A stretch of 64,000 nucleotides of DNA from Limonium bicolor (taxonomy: Eukaryota; Streptophyta; Magnoliopsida; Caryophyllales; Plumbaginaceae). The stretch is taken from positions 119,865,000 through 119,928,999 of the forward strand of contig CM041776.1 of the NCBI GenBank assembly GCA_023374045.1, given 5' to 3'. The position numbers were made by a program, and so were the translations under genes. Below the pieces are notes generated by a model. The model was not told where the DNA came from. It saw nothing but the letters and a program-made list of their open reading frames with translations, and did not search any database. Shown piece after piece: positions 45,836 through 58,100 of this stretch; the first letter of the stretch is position 1, and every line of letters starts with the position of its first letter.

Positions 45836-48800
45836 TGAAATACCCCAAACTTTGGTATGTTGTTTAAATATCAAACTATGGCATGTAAAGGCTAAAAAGT
45901 GCCTTAGAAACATCAGTGGACAATTTAAAATATAGTAAAGTGCAGTAAAGCACTAAGACACGGTATGAGCAAAAACATGCTCTAAGCCATGAGTGAACTT
46001 GGTTAGGACCTAAAGAGCCTACCAAGACTTGATAATGTTCAATTATGATTTAATAAGGCTAAATAAGTCCTTAGGAAACTTTGGTAGACAATGAAACCAA
46101 ACAAAACACAAATAAATACCTTAAGGTCAATAAGAGCAAAAATGTGCTCTAAGCTTGGGATAAATGTGTATAAGACCTAATGGTCATACCTATAATTTAT
46201 AAATATGTTAATGAACATATTAAATCAATTACCAAAGAAAACCAAGCTTGGAAACAAGTTAAAACACAAAATGTGCTTTAAGAAGTCTTAAAGCACGTTT
46301 TTGAAAAATTGTCTTGTAAATGAGTTTTGAATGGCTAAATGTCCATCATTACTCTTTAATTAACATGTGTACTATATAGTATCACATTTGGGTGGCCATA
46401 TTAGTGGGAAATCAAAAATTTCACTTCTATGTGCCTTGTTATAGGTGAATAGTGACTTTTATAACTAGTTTGTAACATATAATGTTATAAGTGAGTAAAT
46501 TGGTCAACAAAGACTAGTATGCCCTCCTAGGCATAATGGTGGCCGGTTTTTAGTATGGTGAGTCACCACCATGTGAAATCAATTAAAGGAAGGAAGGAAA
46601 AGAAGTAAAAAGAAGAAAGTTACTTTAATACCTAAATATCTTCTAAAGTAGAACTTATCTTCATTCTTCCTTCCCTTCTCATTTCACACGTTTTCAAGCT
46701 CCTCCCCTCCCCTCCATTTACGATTCTCTATACCAACCTCTCTTCTCCATCTCATTTCCTTTCCTTGCCAAATCCAACTCCAAGCTCCAAATCAAATTCT
46801 AAGACCATATTTGTCTTAGTTAGGTCAAGCTCTACACTTCCACCTTTTCAAATCTTCAAGAGCTCAATTTTGGTGCCATGGAGAATCACCATTGATGGAG
46901 CTTGAGCTTGTATTTCTACATATTCTTGTTCTCCTTTGCTTCAAGGTGAGGAAACTCAAAGAAAAATCAAGTTTTTCATGTTTGGTGTTGTCCGAAAATT
47001 AACCTCACCATGGTGTCTTTACCTTGCTTGTTTAGCTTCATTTGAATCTTCCAAGGGCTAGGAGGAGTCCTCTCTTGATATATATTCAAGCTCTCTTCTC
47101 ATTCCAAGGTAAAACAATCATGTTAATACCTTAAGATAATATATGTAACTAGGGTTTACAATGAGATAAAGCTTAAAGCTTATATACTCATTTTAATGTT
47201 GGCATATTGTTTAGTTGTTGGCAAGGAACCAAATGCCCTACCGGTTCTACAAGGAAACAAGAAAGAAATTTGTGAGGAAAAGAGGTAAACAACCTATCTT
47301 GATGTGGTTTAATGCCTTAGGAGGAATAAACTTATAATGCTTGTTAAAATACCTAAGGAGCCAATGGTGAATGAGCTAGTAAAATGCTCTCAAGGGGTTT
47401 ATTAAAGGCATACGAATTGTTGGATGTATTTGCAGGTCAAAGGCATTATTATGTGGGAAATTCAGTGTTTAAGGATTATGCTATTTAAGGGCCTAAGAGC
47501 CATGCTATTTAAGGGCCTAAGTGCCAAGCAATTTAAGTTATGCACTATATTGTGATGTAGTGCTTTATGTGTGAAGTTTGTGTATAAAATGTGTTTGATG
47601 GATTTTAGGTGTCCTTGAATGAATTAAGGTAAAAACCTAAGTGTTTGGATGTGGGTATATACTAGAGAAGCTATGGCCAAATTTGGGAAATGTGTAAGAA
47701 GTTGTTTAAGGTTTAGGTAATGTTGATGTTCAAGGAACAAGTGATGTTTAGGTAAGTTGTGAAAAGGAGATTTAGTTAGTAAGAAAATGATGCTTAAGAG
47801 ATGATGTTAAGATGAGGAGAAAGTGTTTTGGGATAGTAGTTATGATAGGTGAAATGCCACCTAGAAATTATAAGGAGAAAACATTGTAAGTGTTAGGAAC
47901 TTTGTGGAGATATAAGTAAAGGTTTAAGGAGTTAGGAAACATAGTTTTGTGAGTGCTTAAGATTATCTTGAGGGTGTGTTTGAAGTGCCAAATGATGTTA
48001 GAACACATTAAGAGGTCTTAGGAGAAGTTTGGTAAAGATTTGACAAGTTTGGGTAAATTTAGGAGGCGACCGACCCAGGGGCCGACCCAGTTTGTGGGTC
48101 GGTCGAGCCTCTGTAAAATGTTAAGAATATGTTCGGTAATGGACCGACCCAGAAGGTTGGGTCGGACATGGGTCGGTCGGTCAAGTTTCAAAGGAAGGAA
48201 AATGTTCGCACATGGACCGACCCAGAATGGTGGGTCGGACGTGGGTCGGACGGGCATGATTACAAGGAAGTAAAAGGGGTCTGTAATGGACCGACCCAGA
48301 TGTGGGTCGGTCGGTGGGTCGGTCGGACCAAAGATGTTGATTAAGGTTGTGAAATGATATGAGATGATGGGGATTGGTAGGTAATGATGTTATAAGGATG
48401 TTAAGGACATGTTAGGTGAGTATTAATGACAATAAGTGGGTGAAAGGTTGTAATTAAATGTGAAAGTAAAACAAGTTAAAATGTAAAGTTATTTAACCAA
48501 GTTAACGGGGAAAAGTTATAAGCGTTAGACTTTAAACAAACATGTTACCCCAACGTTAATAAAAACACATGTGATGTTAACAGTGGTTCGAGAATTACTC
48601 GAGGAACATAAATGGACAGGATAAGTGGACTCCGGTGACAGGTATGGTTTTCTTGCAACCTGTTCCTAACGGATTACACCGGCTTGTATGCCAATATGTT
48701 TTATTGAATGTTGCCACCTTGTAAGATTAAAACATGTAATGAGTTTATAGTAATTCATTTATGTGGCGAATTTGGTATCCGATGCCGTTTAACCTCAAAT

Positions 48801-50287
48801 ATGTGTTAAACCTTAGCTAACTAAAACTAGGAACACATGAGTGATCGGTATTCGGAGTTGACGGCCCAAACCTTGGGAACGTGCTAACCACGGCTATGTG
48901 TGAGTTGGTTAGATATTGTTGTTGTATGCAAGTGTGTGAACCTCCCTTGTGTGCTTAACTCGGTTATGATACCGCATGGTGTGTGGATGTGGTAGGCTCC
49001 ATAATGGATCCCTAACTACTTATTTATATGGTATATGTACTAACGGGGGGTGAGGAGTCCGGATTGTTTCCGGCCACGCGTGTGATGGACGGGAGTCGTT
49101 ATCTTATCCGGTTCGGCTCTCTTGGTGTATGTATAGGTGGTATTCCAATTTGGTTTCTACCTTCCCTTAGCTTATCCAAAGCTAGTTACTGACTCACGTC
49201 GGGCCACAGGGGCATGCGTATGTTATTTCGGTGTGCTTGGGATTACTATATCCGACACACCTTGGGTATAAGTTAACCGTTCTATATAACCGGACGGTAA
49301 CGAGGATGGTAACGAGCTTAACATGGGATTGGTAATAATCTCTAGGCTCACTGGTATACTAACTATGGTGGAAGGTTCCTTGTGAGAACCGATTTTATGG
49401 TGTATGTAATGTTATAGTGCTATGCAAATTCCCTTGCTATGCTTTGATATATATATATATATTGGGTGTTTTAAATGAATGCAACGTTGTCATGTGTACA
49501 TCGAAGCAAGAAAGGTTTGTTATGTTTTGTTATGCGTGGAATGAGATATGTTGTAGGATATGGAATGTATGGATCATGGAAATGAATCCCAGTTGTGACA
49601 AGAGGCGTTTAAGGATAACCCGATTAATGGGTACATGTCGTCTGTTAAGGAAGTAGCTCCGTTTTGGAGGAGAGCCACTCTAGGGTTTAAGGAATCATTG
49701 GATGGTTGGTTAAGTGTGGATGTTTGGGTTATAGATTGAGCCCATTGAGGCGAAATATTATGTGTTGTATGGATATGGCTTGTATGCATGATTTAAATAT
49801 AATCAACTGCATGCTAAGACGACAATTAGTTGTGCGTGGCCCGGTAGCATGTGGGCTGCGGGATTACCATACCAGCAAAGGTGCTGAGCCCCTTGGGGGC
49901 CACCCTTTCTCTTCTTTTCCTGTTTCAGGTACGGAGAGCTGGAAGCCGTTCGAGAGTAGGACGGGGCAGATGTTATATATGGGTAGCCATTTAAATGGCA
50001 TGAATATGATAGGCGTAGTAAGACCGAAATTGTTATCGGCAGTAGTTGTAAATACTCGGTACAGGGGAAGTGTATGTATATAATAAATGTTGATTATGGA
50101 ACGAGGATTGTATTGGGTAGTTGCTCGGGAATCTAGTCCATCAGACCGATACAAATGTACATATGTTAGCCTAGTTAGCCACGTAGGTGGTTAACGGCGT
50201 TGTAACACCATTGGAATAAGTAATGTGATGTGTTGGGTTTCCGCTGCAGAATGTTATTATGTGATTGTTGTTGGATGGGGTGTTACA
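45836..50287 (+). repeat. 5' LTR of element F
   Basis: TGAAATACCCC...GGGGTGTTACA. Contains the TGTGCTTTAAG hairpin (46268-46301), an ACTATATAGT region (46370), the GGTCGG block (48067-48335), a TA microsatellite (49448-49461), and the GCCCC/GGGGC hairpin (49888-49900) followed by TGTTTCAG/GTACGG (49921-49934). The ORFs across it lie in repeat sequence and match no family I know. Confidence 0.9.
48067..48335. repeat. Four palindromic GACCGACCC/GGGTCGGTC units in the F 5' LTR
   Basis: Units start near 48067, 48142, 48214 and 48287 (about 73-base period). Each has GACCGACCCA then GGGTCGG(T/A)C arms, often with a second GGGTCGGTC. The block lies about 2.2 kb into the LTR, as does the D block counted from the same LTR end. 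Repeated in the 3' LTR at 57405-57665. Confidence 0.85.
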
Positions 50288-50292
50288 AAAAG

Positions 50293-50320
50293 TGGTATCA
50301 GAGCGAAGTATCGCTCTGAT
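50293..50320 (+). other. tRNA(iMet) primer site of F within a hairpin
   Basis: TGGTATCAGAGC at 50293-50304. ATCAGAGCGA (50297-50306)/TCGCTCTGAT (50311-50320), loop AGTA. Confidence 0.9.
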
Positions 50321-53300
50321 GACTGAATTACCGAGCTTAGGAAATACCGAGTTAGGATTTAAGTACTTTGGGTTAAGGGTTGAGTGATAGCGTGAGAGAT
50401 ACGCTAGATAGGAACTACCAGTGACTACTGGAAACCTACAATATCCATCCCACCCTCCACAATCCCTGTTTGATACTTGGAAAGAAAGACCAGAGAGATG
50501 GAAGTCCTCTCTTACTCGGGAATACCCGATCTGGCTGTTATTAAATACCCTTAGGGTACGGAGAACCTGTCATACGGTAGGTCCCGGAAACTGGGAATCC
50601 CGGAGACGGTCTCCATCTGAATAATGTTAACCACATTCTATAGCGACAAATGAAGGATTTTGTGTAAAGAGGAATAGAATTTCTGGCAACCTCGGTCGAC
50701 ATGCCGAGCAGTCGAGGATGACCAGCTTGCAACGCACCAACCGTGCAACAGGCAAGAAATGGATTAATGGAATCCGAGACAAGAGTCTACGGAACCACAG
50801 TTGATAAATAATACCAGCGGTATACCAACCGACTAGGACTACAATACAACGTAGTGCCCAAACAAGAGACAAGTCTCAGTAACCACGACAAGTGCGTGGA
50901 ACGGGCTACAAGGTGAGTATAATACTAAGACAAAGGGGTCTCCCAGAATAGGAAACACCCTAGTGAATGATTATTACGTGGAAACAGTGAGAAGTCACCT
51001 AGAGGAGTATCCATCAAGGCAGTAAGATCAGTGTGGGCCAACAAGGCCACTGAGGACAATATGTGTCAAAACAATACCACAACCGGTATGTGTCAAACCG
51101 ATAGCCAGTTAGCATGGCGCACTTGCCATAGCAAGTGCTGCTATAACAGGGCTGTTCGGGAAATTCATAACCACTACAGGTACTTGGAAAAGTATCATGG
51201 AGTTAAATGTAATCGTCATAACAGTGGAAGGGCCTGTTAGCCTAACCTCTGTAATTGGAAGTACACCAGTCAGCAAGAAGCTAGACTTAGTTAAGGTAAG
51301 AAGATGTTGTGAAACCATGGAAATTTTTCTTTCAAACCTAATCTTCACAAACCCTTTTCTTTTCAAACCAGATTTTCTTTCAAACCAACACTTCTTTCCA
51401 ACCTTCTTTAAACCAAACCAGTGAAACCAAGAACAATTGACAAGGATACAACAATGGATAAACTTTCCCTCGATTAAGTTCGGGAAGCAGGGAATGAATA
51501 TTGTCACGGGACAATATAAGGGAGTTGACAACAGAATACTTCACCTAGGCGTGGGACGGACACTACAAGTGTACCAACTGTGTTGTGGGACGACCGCACT
51601 CCGATAGGAGCATGTGGACCTGACAGACCTACTTATAGGTTAGTTAGGTAAGTAGTAATGTATCAGTATGATACCCCATATATGTATACGAGTAGAGTCC
51701 GAACACGGGAAGTAGTCGACTCCGTCTACGGTCAGCAGTATTGAACAACAGGAGCTAGAAAATACAAGGAATGCTTGAAGTCAAGGAACTCAGTTAAGTT
51801 ACGAGACTAAAGGAATTAGTGAATTCCTTTCAAGGAAATGTTTTAAGAGTCAGGAAGTGCAAAGTGCACTGACTGTTATGTAAAACAGCTTATGTGACTT
51901 AAGGATCCCCAGGGATAAACATGATAGCTGAAAAGCAGGGCAAGGCAGATGCCTAATGTGGACACATTAATGTGCAATGAACGGGATGAAACTCCCAGAA
52001 TCAGTACCTACACTACTGGAAATGTTGATCTTTACAGAAGAAGATAATAACGGAATGTAACAAATGTACAAAAAGTGTGAAACAAATGTAAGGCATAACG
52101 TAACGCACCCAGGAGAATCCTCGAAGGGTGTGCGCATCAACAATTGTTGAACAAAATATGACAGAAACACAAGGGTTGAAATTAACACCCAGTTAGACAT
52201 AAGTTGTCAGGAGACGGACTAACAAACCTAAGGGACATCCCATGAAAGGAATGGATGTAACGACCTTGTCATGGAGCCAATAACCTCTAAACATAATTTG
52301 TACAGAGAAGTACATGTGTATGGACAGCCTACAATGAGCCAGCTCAAGGCAAATAAGGCTTATAAGCCACAAACAAGTATGTTATGTAATTTGAGTTAAT
52401 TGTAGAAGTTTATGTGGTAAGGAATAGAGCGGAGAACGAACCACTGCATTAAGAGTGGGGATACCTCTCGATATGGAGACCGCAGGAGCGGTAGTTATGT
52501 GAATCAAGTTCAAGAATATGTGGAGGACGGACCATGTTGTTATTACCCCAGGATGATTTAATAAAATAATACGAAAGGAAATATTTGTACCAGTTGTGTA
52601 CGCAGGAAGTGTGATAAGTTGATAGCAATCACCATAGGTGTGTGAAGCTAAATGTGTAGCGAACAACGCTCAAGGGAAAGATAGTATATTCAAAAATCAG
52701 CCAAATAAGTGGCCAGATAAACCCAGCATAGCAGAAGCTAATATAATAGCGGATGCAGTATAAGTTGATGTTATAATGAGTAAGGACGGTGCGCAATAGC
52801 GACCGTTGTATGAGGATGTTAGATGATAAAATGGAGTGAGCAGAGTTATGAGTTAAACCAGTGGAGGTACAACATTAAGCGATAGCAAATGAACCGAGCA
52901 GTAAGCCGGTGGCAAGTGTTAAATGATAAGATCTCAGTGAAAATTCCTATCGCAATCGCATAAGAGAGTTGCTGTCAAGGGTTTACGCCTCTGCACTCTG
53001 TATGACTGAGTGTTTTGGTATTGCTCTTGCACAGTAATGATCGAGTGGGATAGCTAGGAATCAGAAGCATGGTAAGGTGGAAGAATAAGTTATATGGCGG
53101 TTGCATAGGAAATGCAAGGCCGCACCAATAAAAAGTACTGTATAAAACCAAACATGGAGACATGATTAACAGTAAGTGACTACAGTAGCACTAACTGCCA
53201 AATCGGTATGGAATATACCCCAAATATTGTAATAGCTGAGAGAGCACTACACACTAGGTAGTAGCAATCTCAACCGACAGTAAGTCGGTAAAGTAAGTCA

Positions 53301-54863
53301 ATCATTGTCAATTACATAGTGTTTACGCGTAAGCTATGGAGAAATGGATGGAAAATTGTGAAACTCACCGAATTCGCTCAGGGTAAAATACCATGCGTCG
53401 GTTGAGAACATTGTTCCCAAGATAAGGGTAATACATTGGAGATGTACAATACATTAACAGTAACGAATGGGGCAAACCAGCTCTATAATTATCAGGGTTG
53501 CGCAACAAGGCCAGTAGCCCATGCGTCAGGTACCGGATATATATGTGAATATGAATGGATGGCTAGTTATCAATGTCTAAAAGCCTCACAGGCCAGGACC
53601 GAAACCGGTTATGAGTTACAACTCCAATGCGAATTCTTGGTTTAGGGACTAAACGCTAATATGGTTAAGATCCTCTAATCAGAATCCATTGTGTAATAGA
53701 CCGCGTGGAAGTTAAAACACTTCACGACGGAAGAACATTTTAAGCTAATGCTCAGTGATTGATTACGTGGGCGTAATCCCTTTTAAGGGGGGTAGAGCGC
53801 AAAACCACTTAGTTGAGTTGTAAAAGTGTACGCAAAACTAGCTGTGCATGGCACAAAATGATTGTTATGATGGTTGGCGCGTGTGTTATATAAACATACG
53901 CATTTATTTGTGGTCATTTATTTGTGGGTAAATTGTGGTAATTGCGCACAGAAGATGCGAATACCATTGTGGGAAGTGTGTTAGTACAAGTGAAAGGGAG
54001 TAAAGAAACTCCCGGGGAACTAAAACCCCGATGGTGCATAAATGTAAACCATGTATTGTATTTTGATAAAAATATATGTATATATACAATGTTGTGATTT
54101 ATGAGGGGTAAAGACCGACATAGAACCTAGTGAGAATTAAATTCCCTAGGTAACTTGAATTAAGTTGGATTTGGGTGATGATTGATAGACGGAGTTCTAT
54201 CCCTTGGAGATGTAATGATTATGACTAGAGAGATTCAAAGATAGAAAATGGGACATGCTTGAATTAATTGTTGGTTGAAAATGAAGTGGGAGGTGAAACT
54301 TGATTATCATGAGATCAAGGGAAGCCGAACACAAATTGGGGTGGAAAGATAGTTCAACACCGATGCTGATCACATCAGTGTTGGATGATTCTTGAAGCTC
54401 CCTATAAGTGATTACAAACAACCATGTTAAGAAAAATACAAGGAGTATAAACTGGACTTGGAGTTGTATGGTGTTTTCAAAAGAATTTTCAATTGGTGTT
54501 TTAAAAACAATCGATTAATATTTTGAATAAAGATCTTTTTATATACTTAACCTAGTAAAGAATATTTTTGTAGTACTTGCTCACGAGCTGAGGACGCATG
54601 AGCCTTTGTCTTCGGGCCGGTGACATGAGAAGTACATATGTTGAAAATTGAGTGAATGTTTTGATCTCCCAAAGGAACGGGGACCTGAAAGTGTCCATCG
54701 CGACCGGGTTCTGCGGGATCACAATGTATATGTACTCAACGTGGGATTCGAACCCATGGAGAGATGGAAAAGGTATTTCTGTTTGATATACATGCTATGA
54801 CATGTTGTTTGGTATGGGTGATAAGGGTTATTTGACTTTGATCTCCTAAAGTGTATGCTATCA
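50321..54863 (+). other. Noncoding internal region of F
   Basis: No recognisable protein. Contains the GCACTTGC-cata-GCAAGTGC hairpin (51119-51138) and stretches alignable with B and E internals, such as 51595-51670. Nothing else seen. Confidence 0.6.
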
Positions 54864-55060
54864 AGACCTATGAGTCTAAATGTGTTGTGTTACATAGACC
54901 TATGAGTCTAAATGTGGTTATGTCACCCAGACCTAAGAGTCTGAGGGATATTGTATGGGTGCAAGTGTGGTGAAGGTACCCGGACCATTGAGTCCGAGGT
55001 TACCATGTGAATATGATATTTTATGTATAATGTGGATAGTTGCCCGGACCATTAAGTCCG
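54864..55060. other. String of five mini-hairpins (F)
   Basis: AGAC-ctatga-GTCT (54864-54877 and 54896-54909), CAGAC-ctaaga-GTCTG (54928-54943), CGGAC-cattga-GTCCG (54981-54996), CGGAC-cattaa-GTCCG (55045-55060). Stems change from A-T to G-C with both arms altered. Loops stay six bases and begin with C. Confidence 0.8.
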
Positions 55061-55145
55061 AGGTTGGATGTAAAGGGGGTTGGTAATGGAAGTTTTATGG
55101 ATATAAGTAATTCCCGTATTCTAATCCAATGATGCGAGGAAATGT

Positions 55146-55180
55146 GAACTTCGAGGACGAAGTTCTTTTAAGGGGGTAGA
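55146..55180 (+). other. Pol-end relic hairpin and polypurine tract of F
   Basis: GAACTTCG-agga-CGAAGTTC (55146-55165), then TTTTAAGGGGGTAGA directly before the 3' LTR. Confidence 0.8.
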
Positions 55181-55181
55181 T

Positions 55182-58100
55182 TGAAATACCCCAAACTTTG
55201 GTATGTTGTTTAAATATCAAACTATGGCATGTAAAGGCTAAAAAGTGCCTTAGAAACATCAGTGGACATTTAAAATATAGTAAAGTGCAGTAAAGCACTA
55301 AGACACGGTATGAGCAAAAACATGCTCTAAGCCAGAGTGAACTTGGTTAGGACCTAAAGAGCCTACCAAGACTTGATAATGTTCAATTATGATTTAATAA
55401 GGCTAAATAAGTCCTTAGGAAACTTTGGTAGACAATGAAACCAAACAAAACACAAATAAATACCTTAAGGTCAATAAGAGCAAAAATGTGCTCTAAGCTT
55501 GGGATAAATGTGTATAAGACCTAATGGTCATACCTATAATTTATAAATATGTTAATGAACATATTAAATCATCCACCAAAGAAAACCAAGCTTGGAAACA
55601 AGTTAAAACACAAAATGTGCTTTAAGAAGTCTTAAAGCACGTTTTTGAAAAATTGTCTTGTAAATGAGTTTTGAATGGCTAAATGTCCATCATTACTCTT
55701 TAATTAACATGTGTACTATATAGTATCACATTTGGGTGGCCATATTAGTGGGAAATCAAAAATTTCACTTCTATGTGCCTTGTTATAGGTGAATAGTGAC
55801 TTTTATAACTAGTTTGTAACATATAATGTTATAAGTGATTAAATTGGTCAACAAAGACTAGTATGCCCTCCTAGGCATAATGGTGGCCGGTTTTTAGTAT
55901 GGTGAGTCACCACCATGTGAAATCAATTAAAGGAAGGAAGGAAAAGAAAGTAAAAAGAAGAAAGTTACTTTAATACCTAAATATCTTCTAAAGTAGAACT
56001 TATCTTCATTCTTCCTTCCCTTCTCATTTCACACGTTTTCAAGCTCCTCCCCTCCCCTCCATTTACGATTCTCTATACCAACCTCTCTTCTCCATCTTCA
56101 TTTCCTTGCCAAATCCAACTCCAAGCTCCAAATCAAATTCTAAGACCATATTTGTCTTAGTTAGGTCAAGCTCTACACTTCCACCTTTTCAAATCTTCAA
56201 GAGCTCAATTTTGGTGCCATGGAGAATCACCATTGATGGAGCTTGAGCTTGTATTTCTACATATTCTTGTTCTCCTTTGCTTCAAGGTGAGGAAACTCAA
56301 AGAAAAATCAAGTTTCCTTCATGTTTGGTGTTGTCCGAAAATTAACCTCACCATGGTGTCTTTACCTTGCTTGTTTAGCTTCATTTGAATCTTCCAAGGG
56401 CTAGGAGGAGTCCTCTCTTGATATATATTCAAGCTCTCTTCTCATTCCAAGGTAAAACAATCATGTTAATACCTTAAGATAATATATGTAACTAGGGTTT
56501 ACAATGAGATAAAGCTTAAAGCTTATATACTCATTTTAATGTTGGCATATTGTTTAGTTGTTGGCAAGGAACCAAATGCCCTACCGGTTCTACAAGGAAA
56601 CAAGAAAGAAATTTGTGAGGAAAAGAGGTAAACAACCTATCTTGATGTGGTTTAATGCCTTAGGAGGAATAAACTTATAATGCTTGTTAAAATACCTAAG
56701 GAGCCAATGGTGAATGAGCTAGTAAAATGCTCTCAAGGGGTTTATTAAAGGCATACGAATTGTTGGATGTATTTGCAGGTCAAAGGCATTATTATGTGGG
56801 AAATTCAGTGTTTAAGGATTATGCTATTTAAGGGCCTAAGAGCCATGCTATTTAAGGGCCTAAGTGCCAAGCAATTTAAGTTATGCACTATATTGTGATG
56901 TAGTGCTTTATGTGTGAATTCTGTGTTAAAATGTGTTTGATGGATTTTAGGTGTCTTGATGAATTAAGGTAAAAACCTAAGTGTTTGGATGTGGGTATAT
57001 ACTAGAGAAGCTATGGCCAAATTTGGGAAATGTGTAAGAAGTTGTTTAAGGTTTAGGTAATGTTGATGTTCAAGGAACAAGTGATGTTTAGGTAAGTGTA
57101 AAAGGAGATTTAGTTAGTAAGAAAATGATGCTTAAGAGATGATGTTAAGATGAGGAGAAAGTGTTTTGGGATAGTAGTTATGATAGGTGAAATGCCACCT
57201 AGAAATTATAAGGAGAAAACATTGTAAGTGTTAGGAACTTTGTGGAGATATAAGTAAAGGTTTAAGGAATTAGGAAACATAGTTTTGTGAGTGCTTAAGA
57301 TTATCTTGAGGGTGTGTTTGAAGTGCCAAATGATGTTAGAACACATTAAGAGGTCTTAGGAGAAGTTTGGTAAAGATTTGACAAGTTTGGGTAAATTTAG
57401 GAGGCGACCGACCCAGGGGCCGACCCAGTTTGTGGGTCGGTCGAGCCTCTGTAAAATGTTAAGAATATGTTCGGTAATGGACCGACCCAGAAGGTTGGGT
57501 CGGACATGGGTCGGTCGGTCAAGTTTCAAAGGAGGGAAAATGTTCGCACATGGACCGACCCAGAATGGTGGGTCGGACGTGGGTCGGACGGGCATGATTA
57601 CAAGGAAGTAAAAGGGGTCTGTAATGGACCGACCCAGATGTGGGTCGGTCGGTGGGTCGGTCGGACCAAAGATGTTGATTAAGGTTGTGAAATGATATGA
57701 GATGATGGGGATTGGTAGGTAATGATGTTATAAGGATGTTAAGGACATGTTAGGTGAGTTTAATGACAATAAGTGGGTGAAAGGTTGTAATTAAATGTGA
57801 AGTAAAACAAGTTAAAATGTAAAGTTATTTAACCAAGTTAACGGGGAAAAGTTATATGCGTTAGACTTTAAACAAACATGTTACCCTAACGTTAATAAAA
57901 ACACATGTGATGTTAACAGTGGTTCGAGAATTACTCGAGGAACATAAATGGACAGGATAAGTGGACTCCGGTGACAGGTATGGTTTTCTTGCAACCTGTG
58001 TCCTAACGGATTACACCGGCTTGTATGCCAATATGTTTTATTGAATGTTGCCACCTTGTAAGATTAAAACATGTAATGAGTTTATAGTAATTCATTTATG

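Noticed and set aside
48018..48344. Overlapping ORFs on both strands over the GGTCGG block (also 57356-57682)
   Set aside because: They exist only because the palindromic repeats lack stops. No family resemblance; the same peptides arise in both LTRs.
49706..50154. 125- and 96-residue ORFs repeated identically at 59041-59489
   Set aside because: Lie on opposite strands of the two F LTRs; identity simply reflects recent LTR copying.
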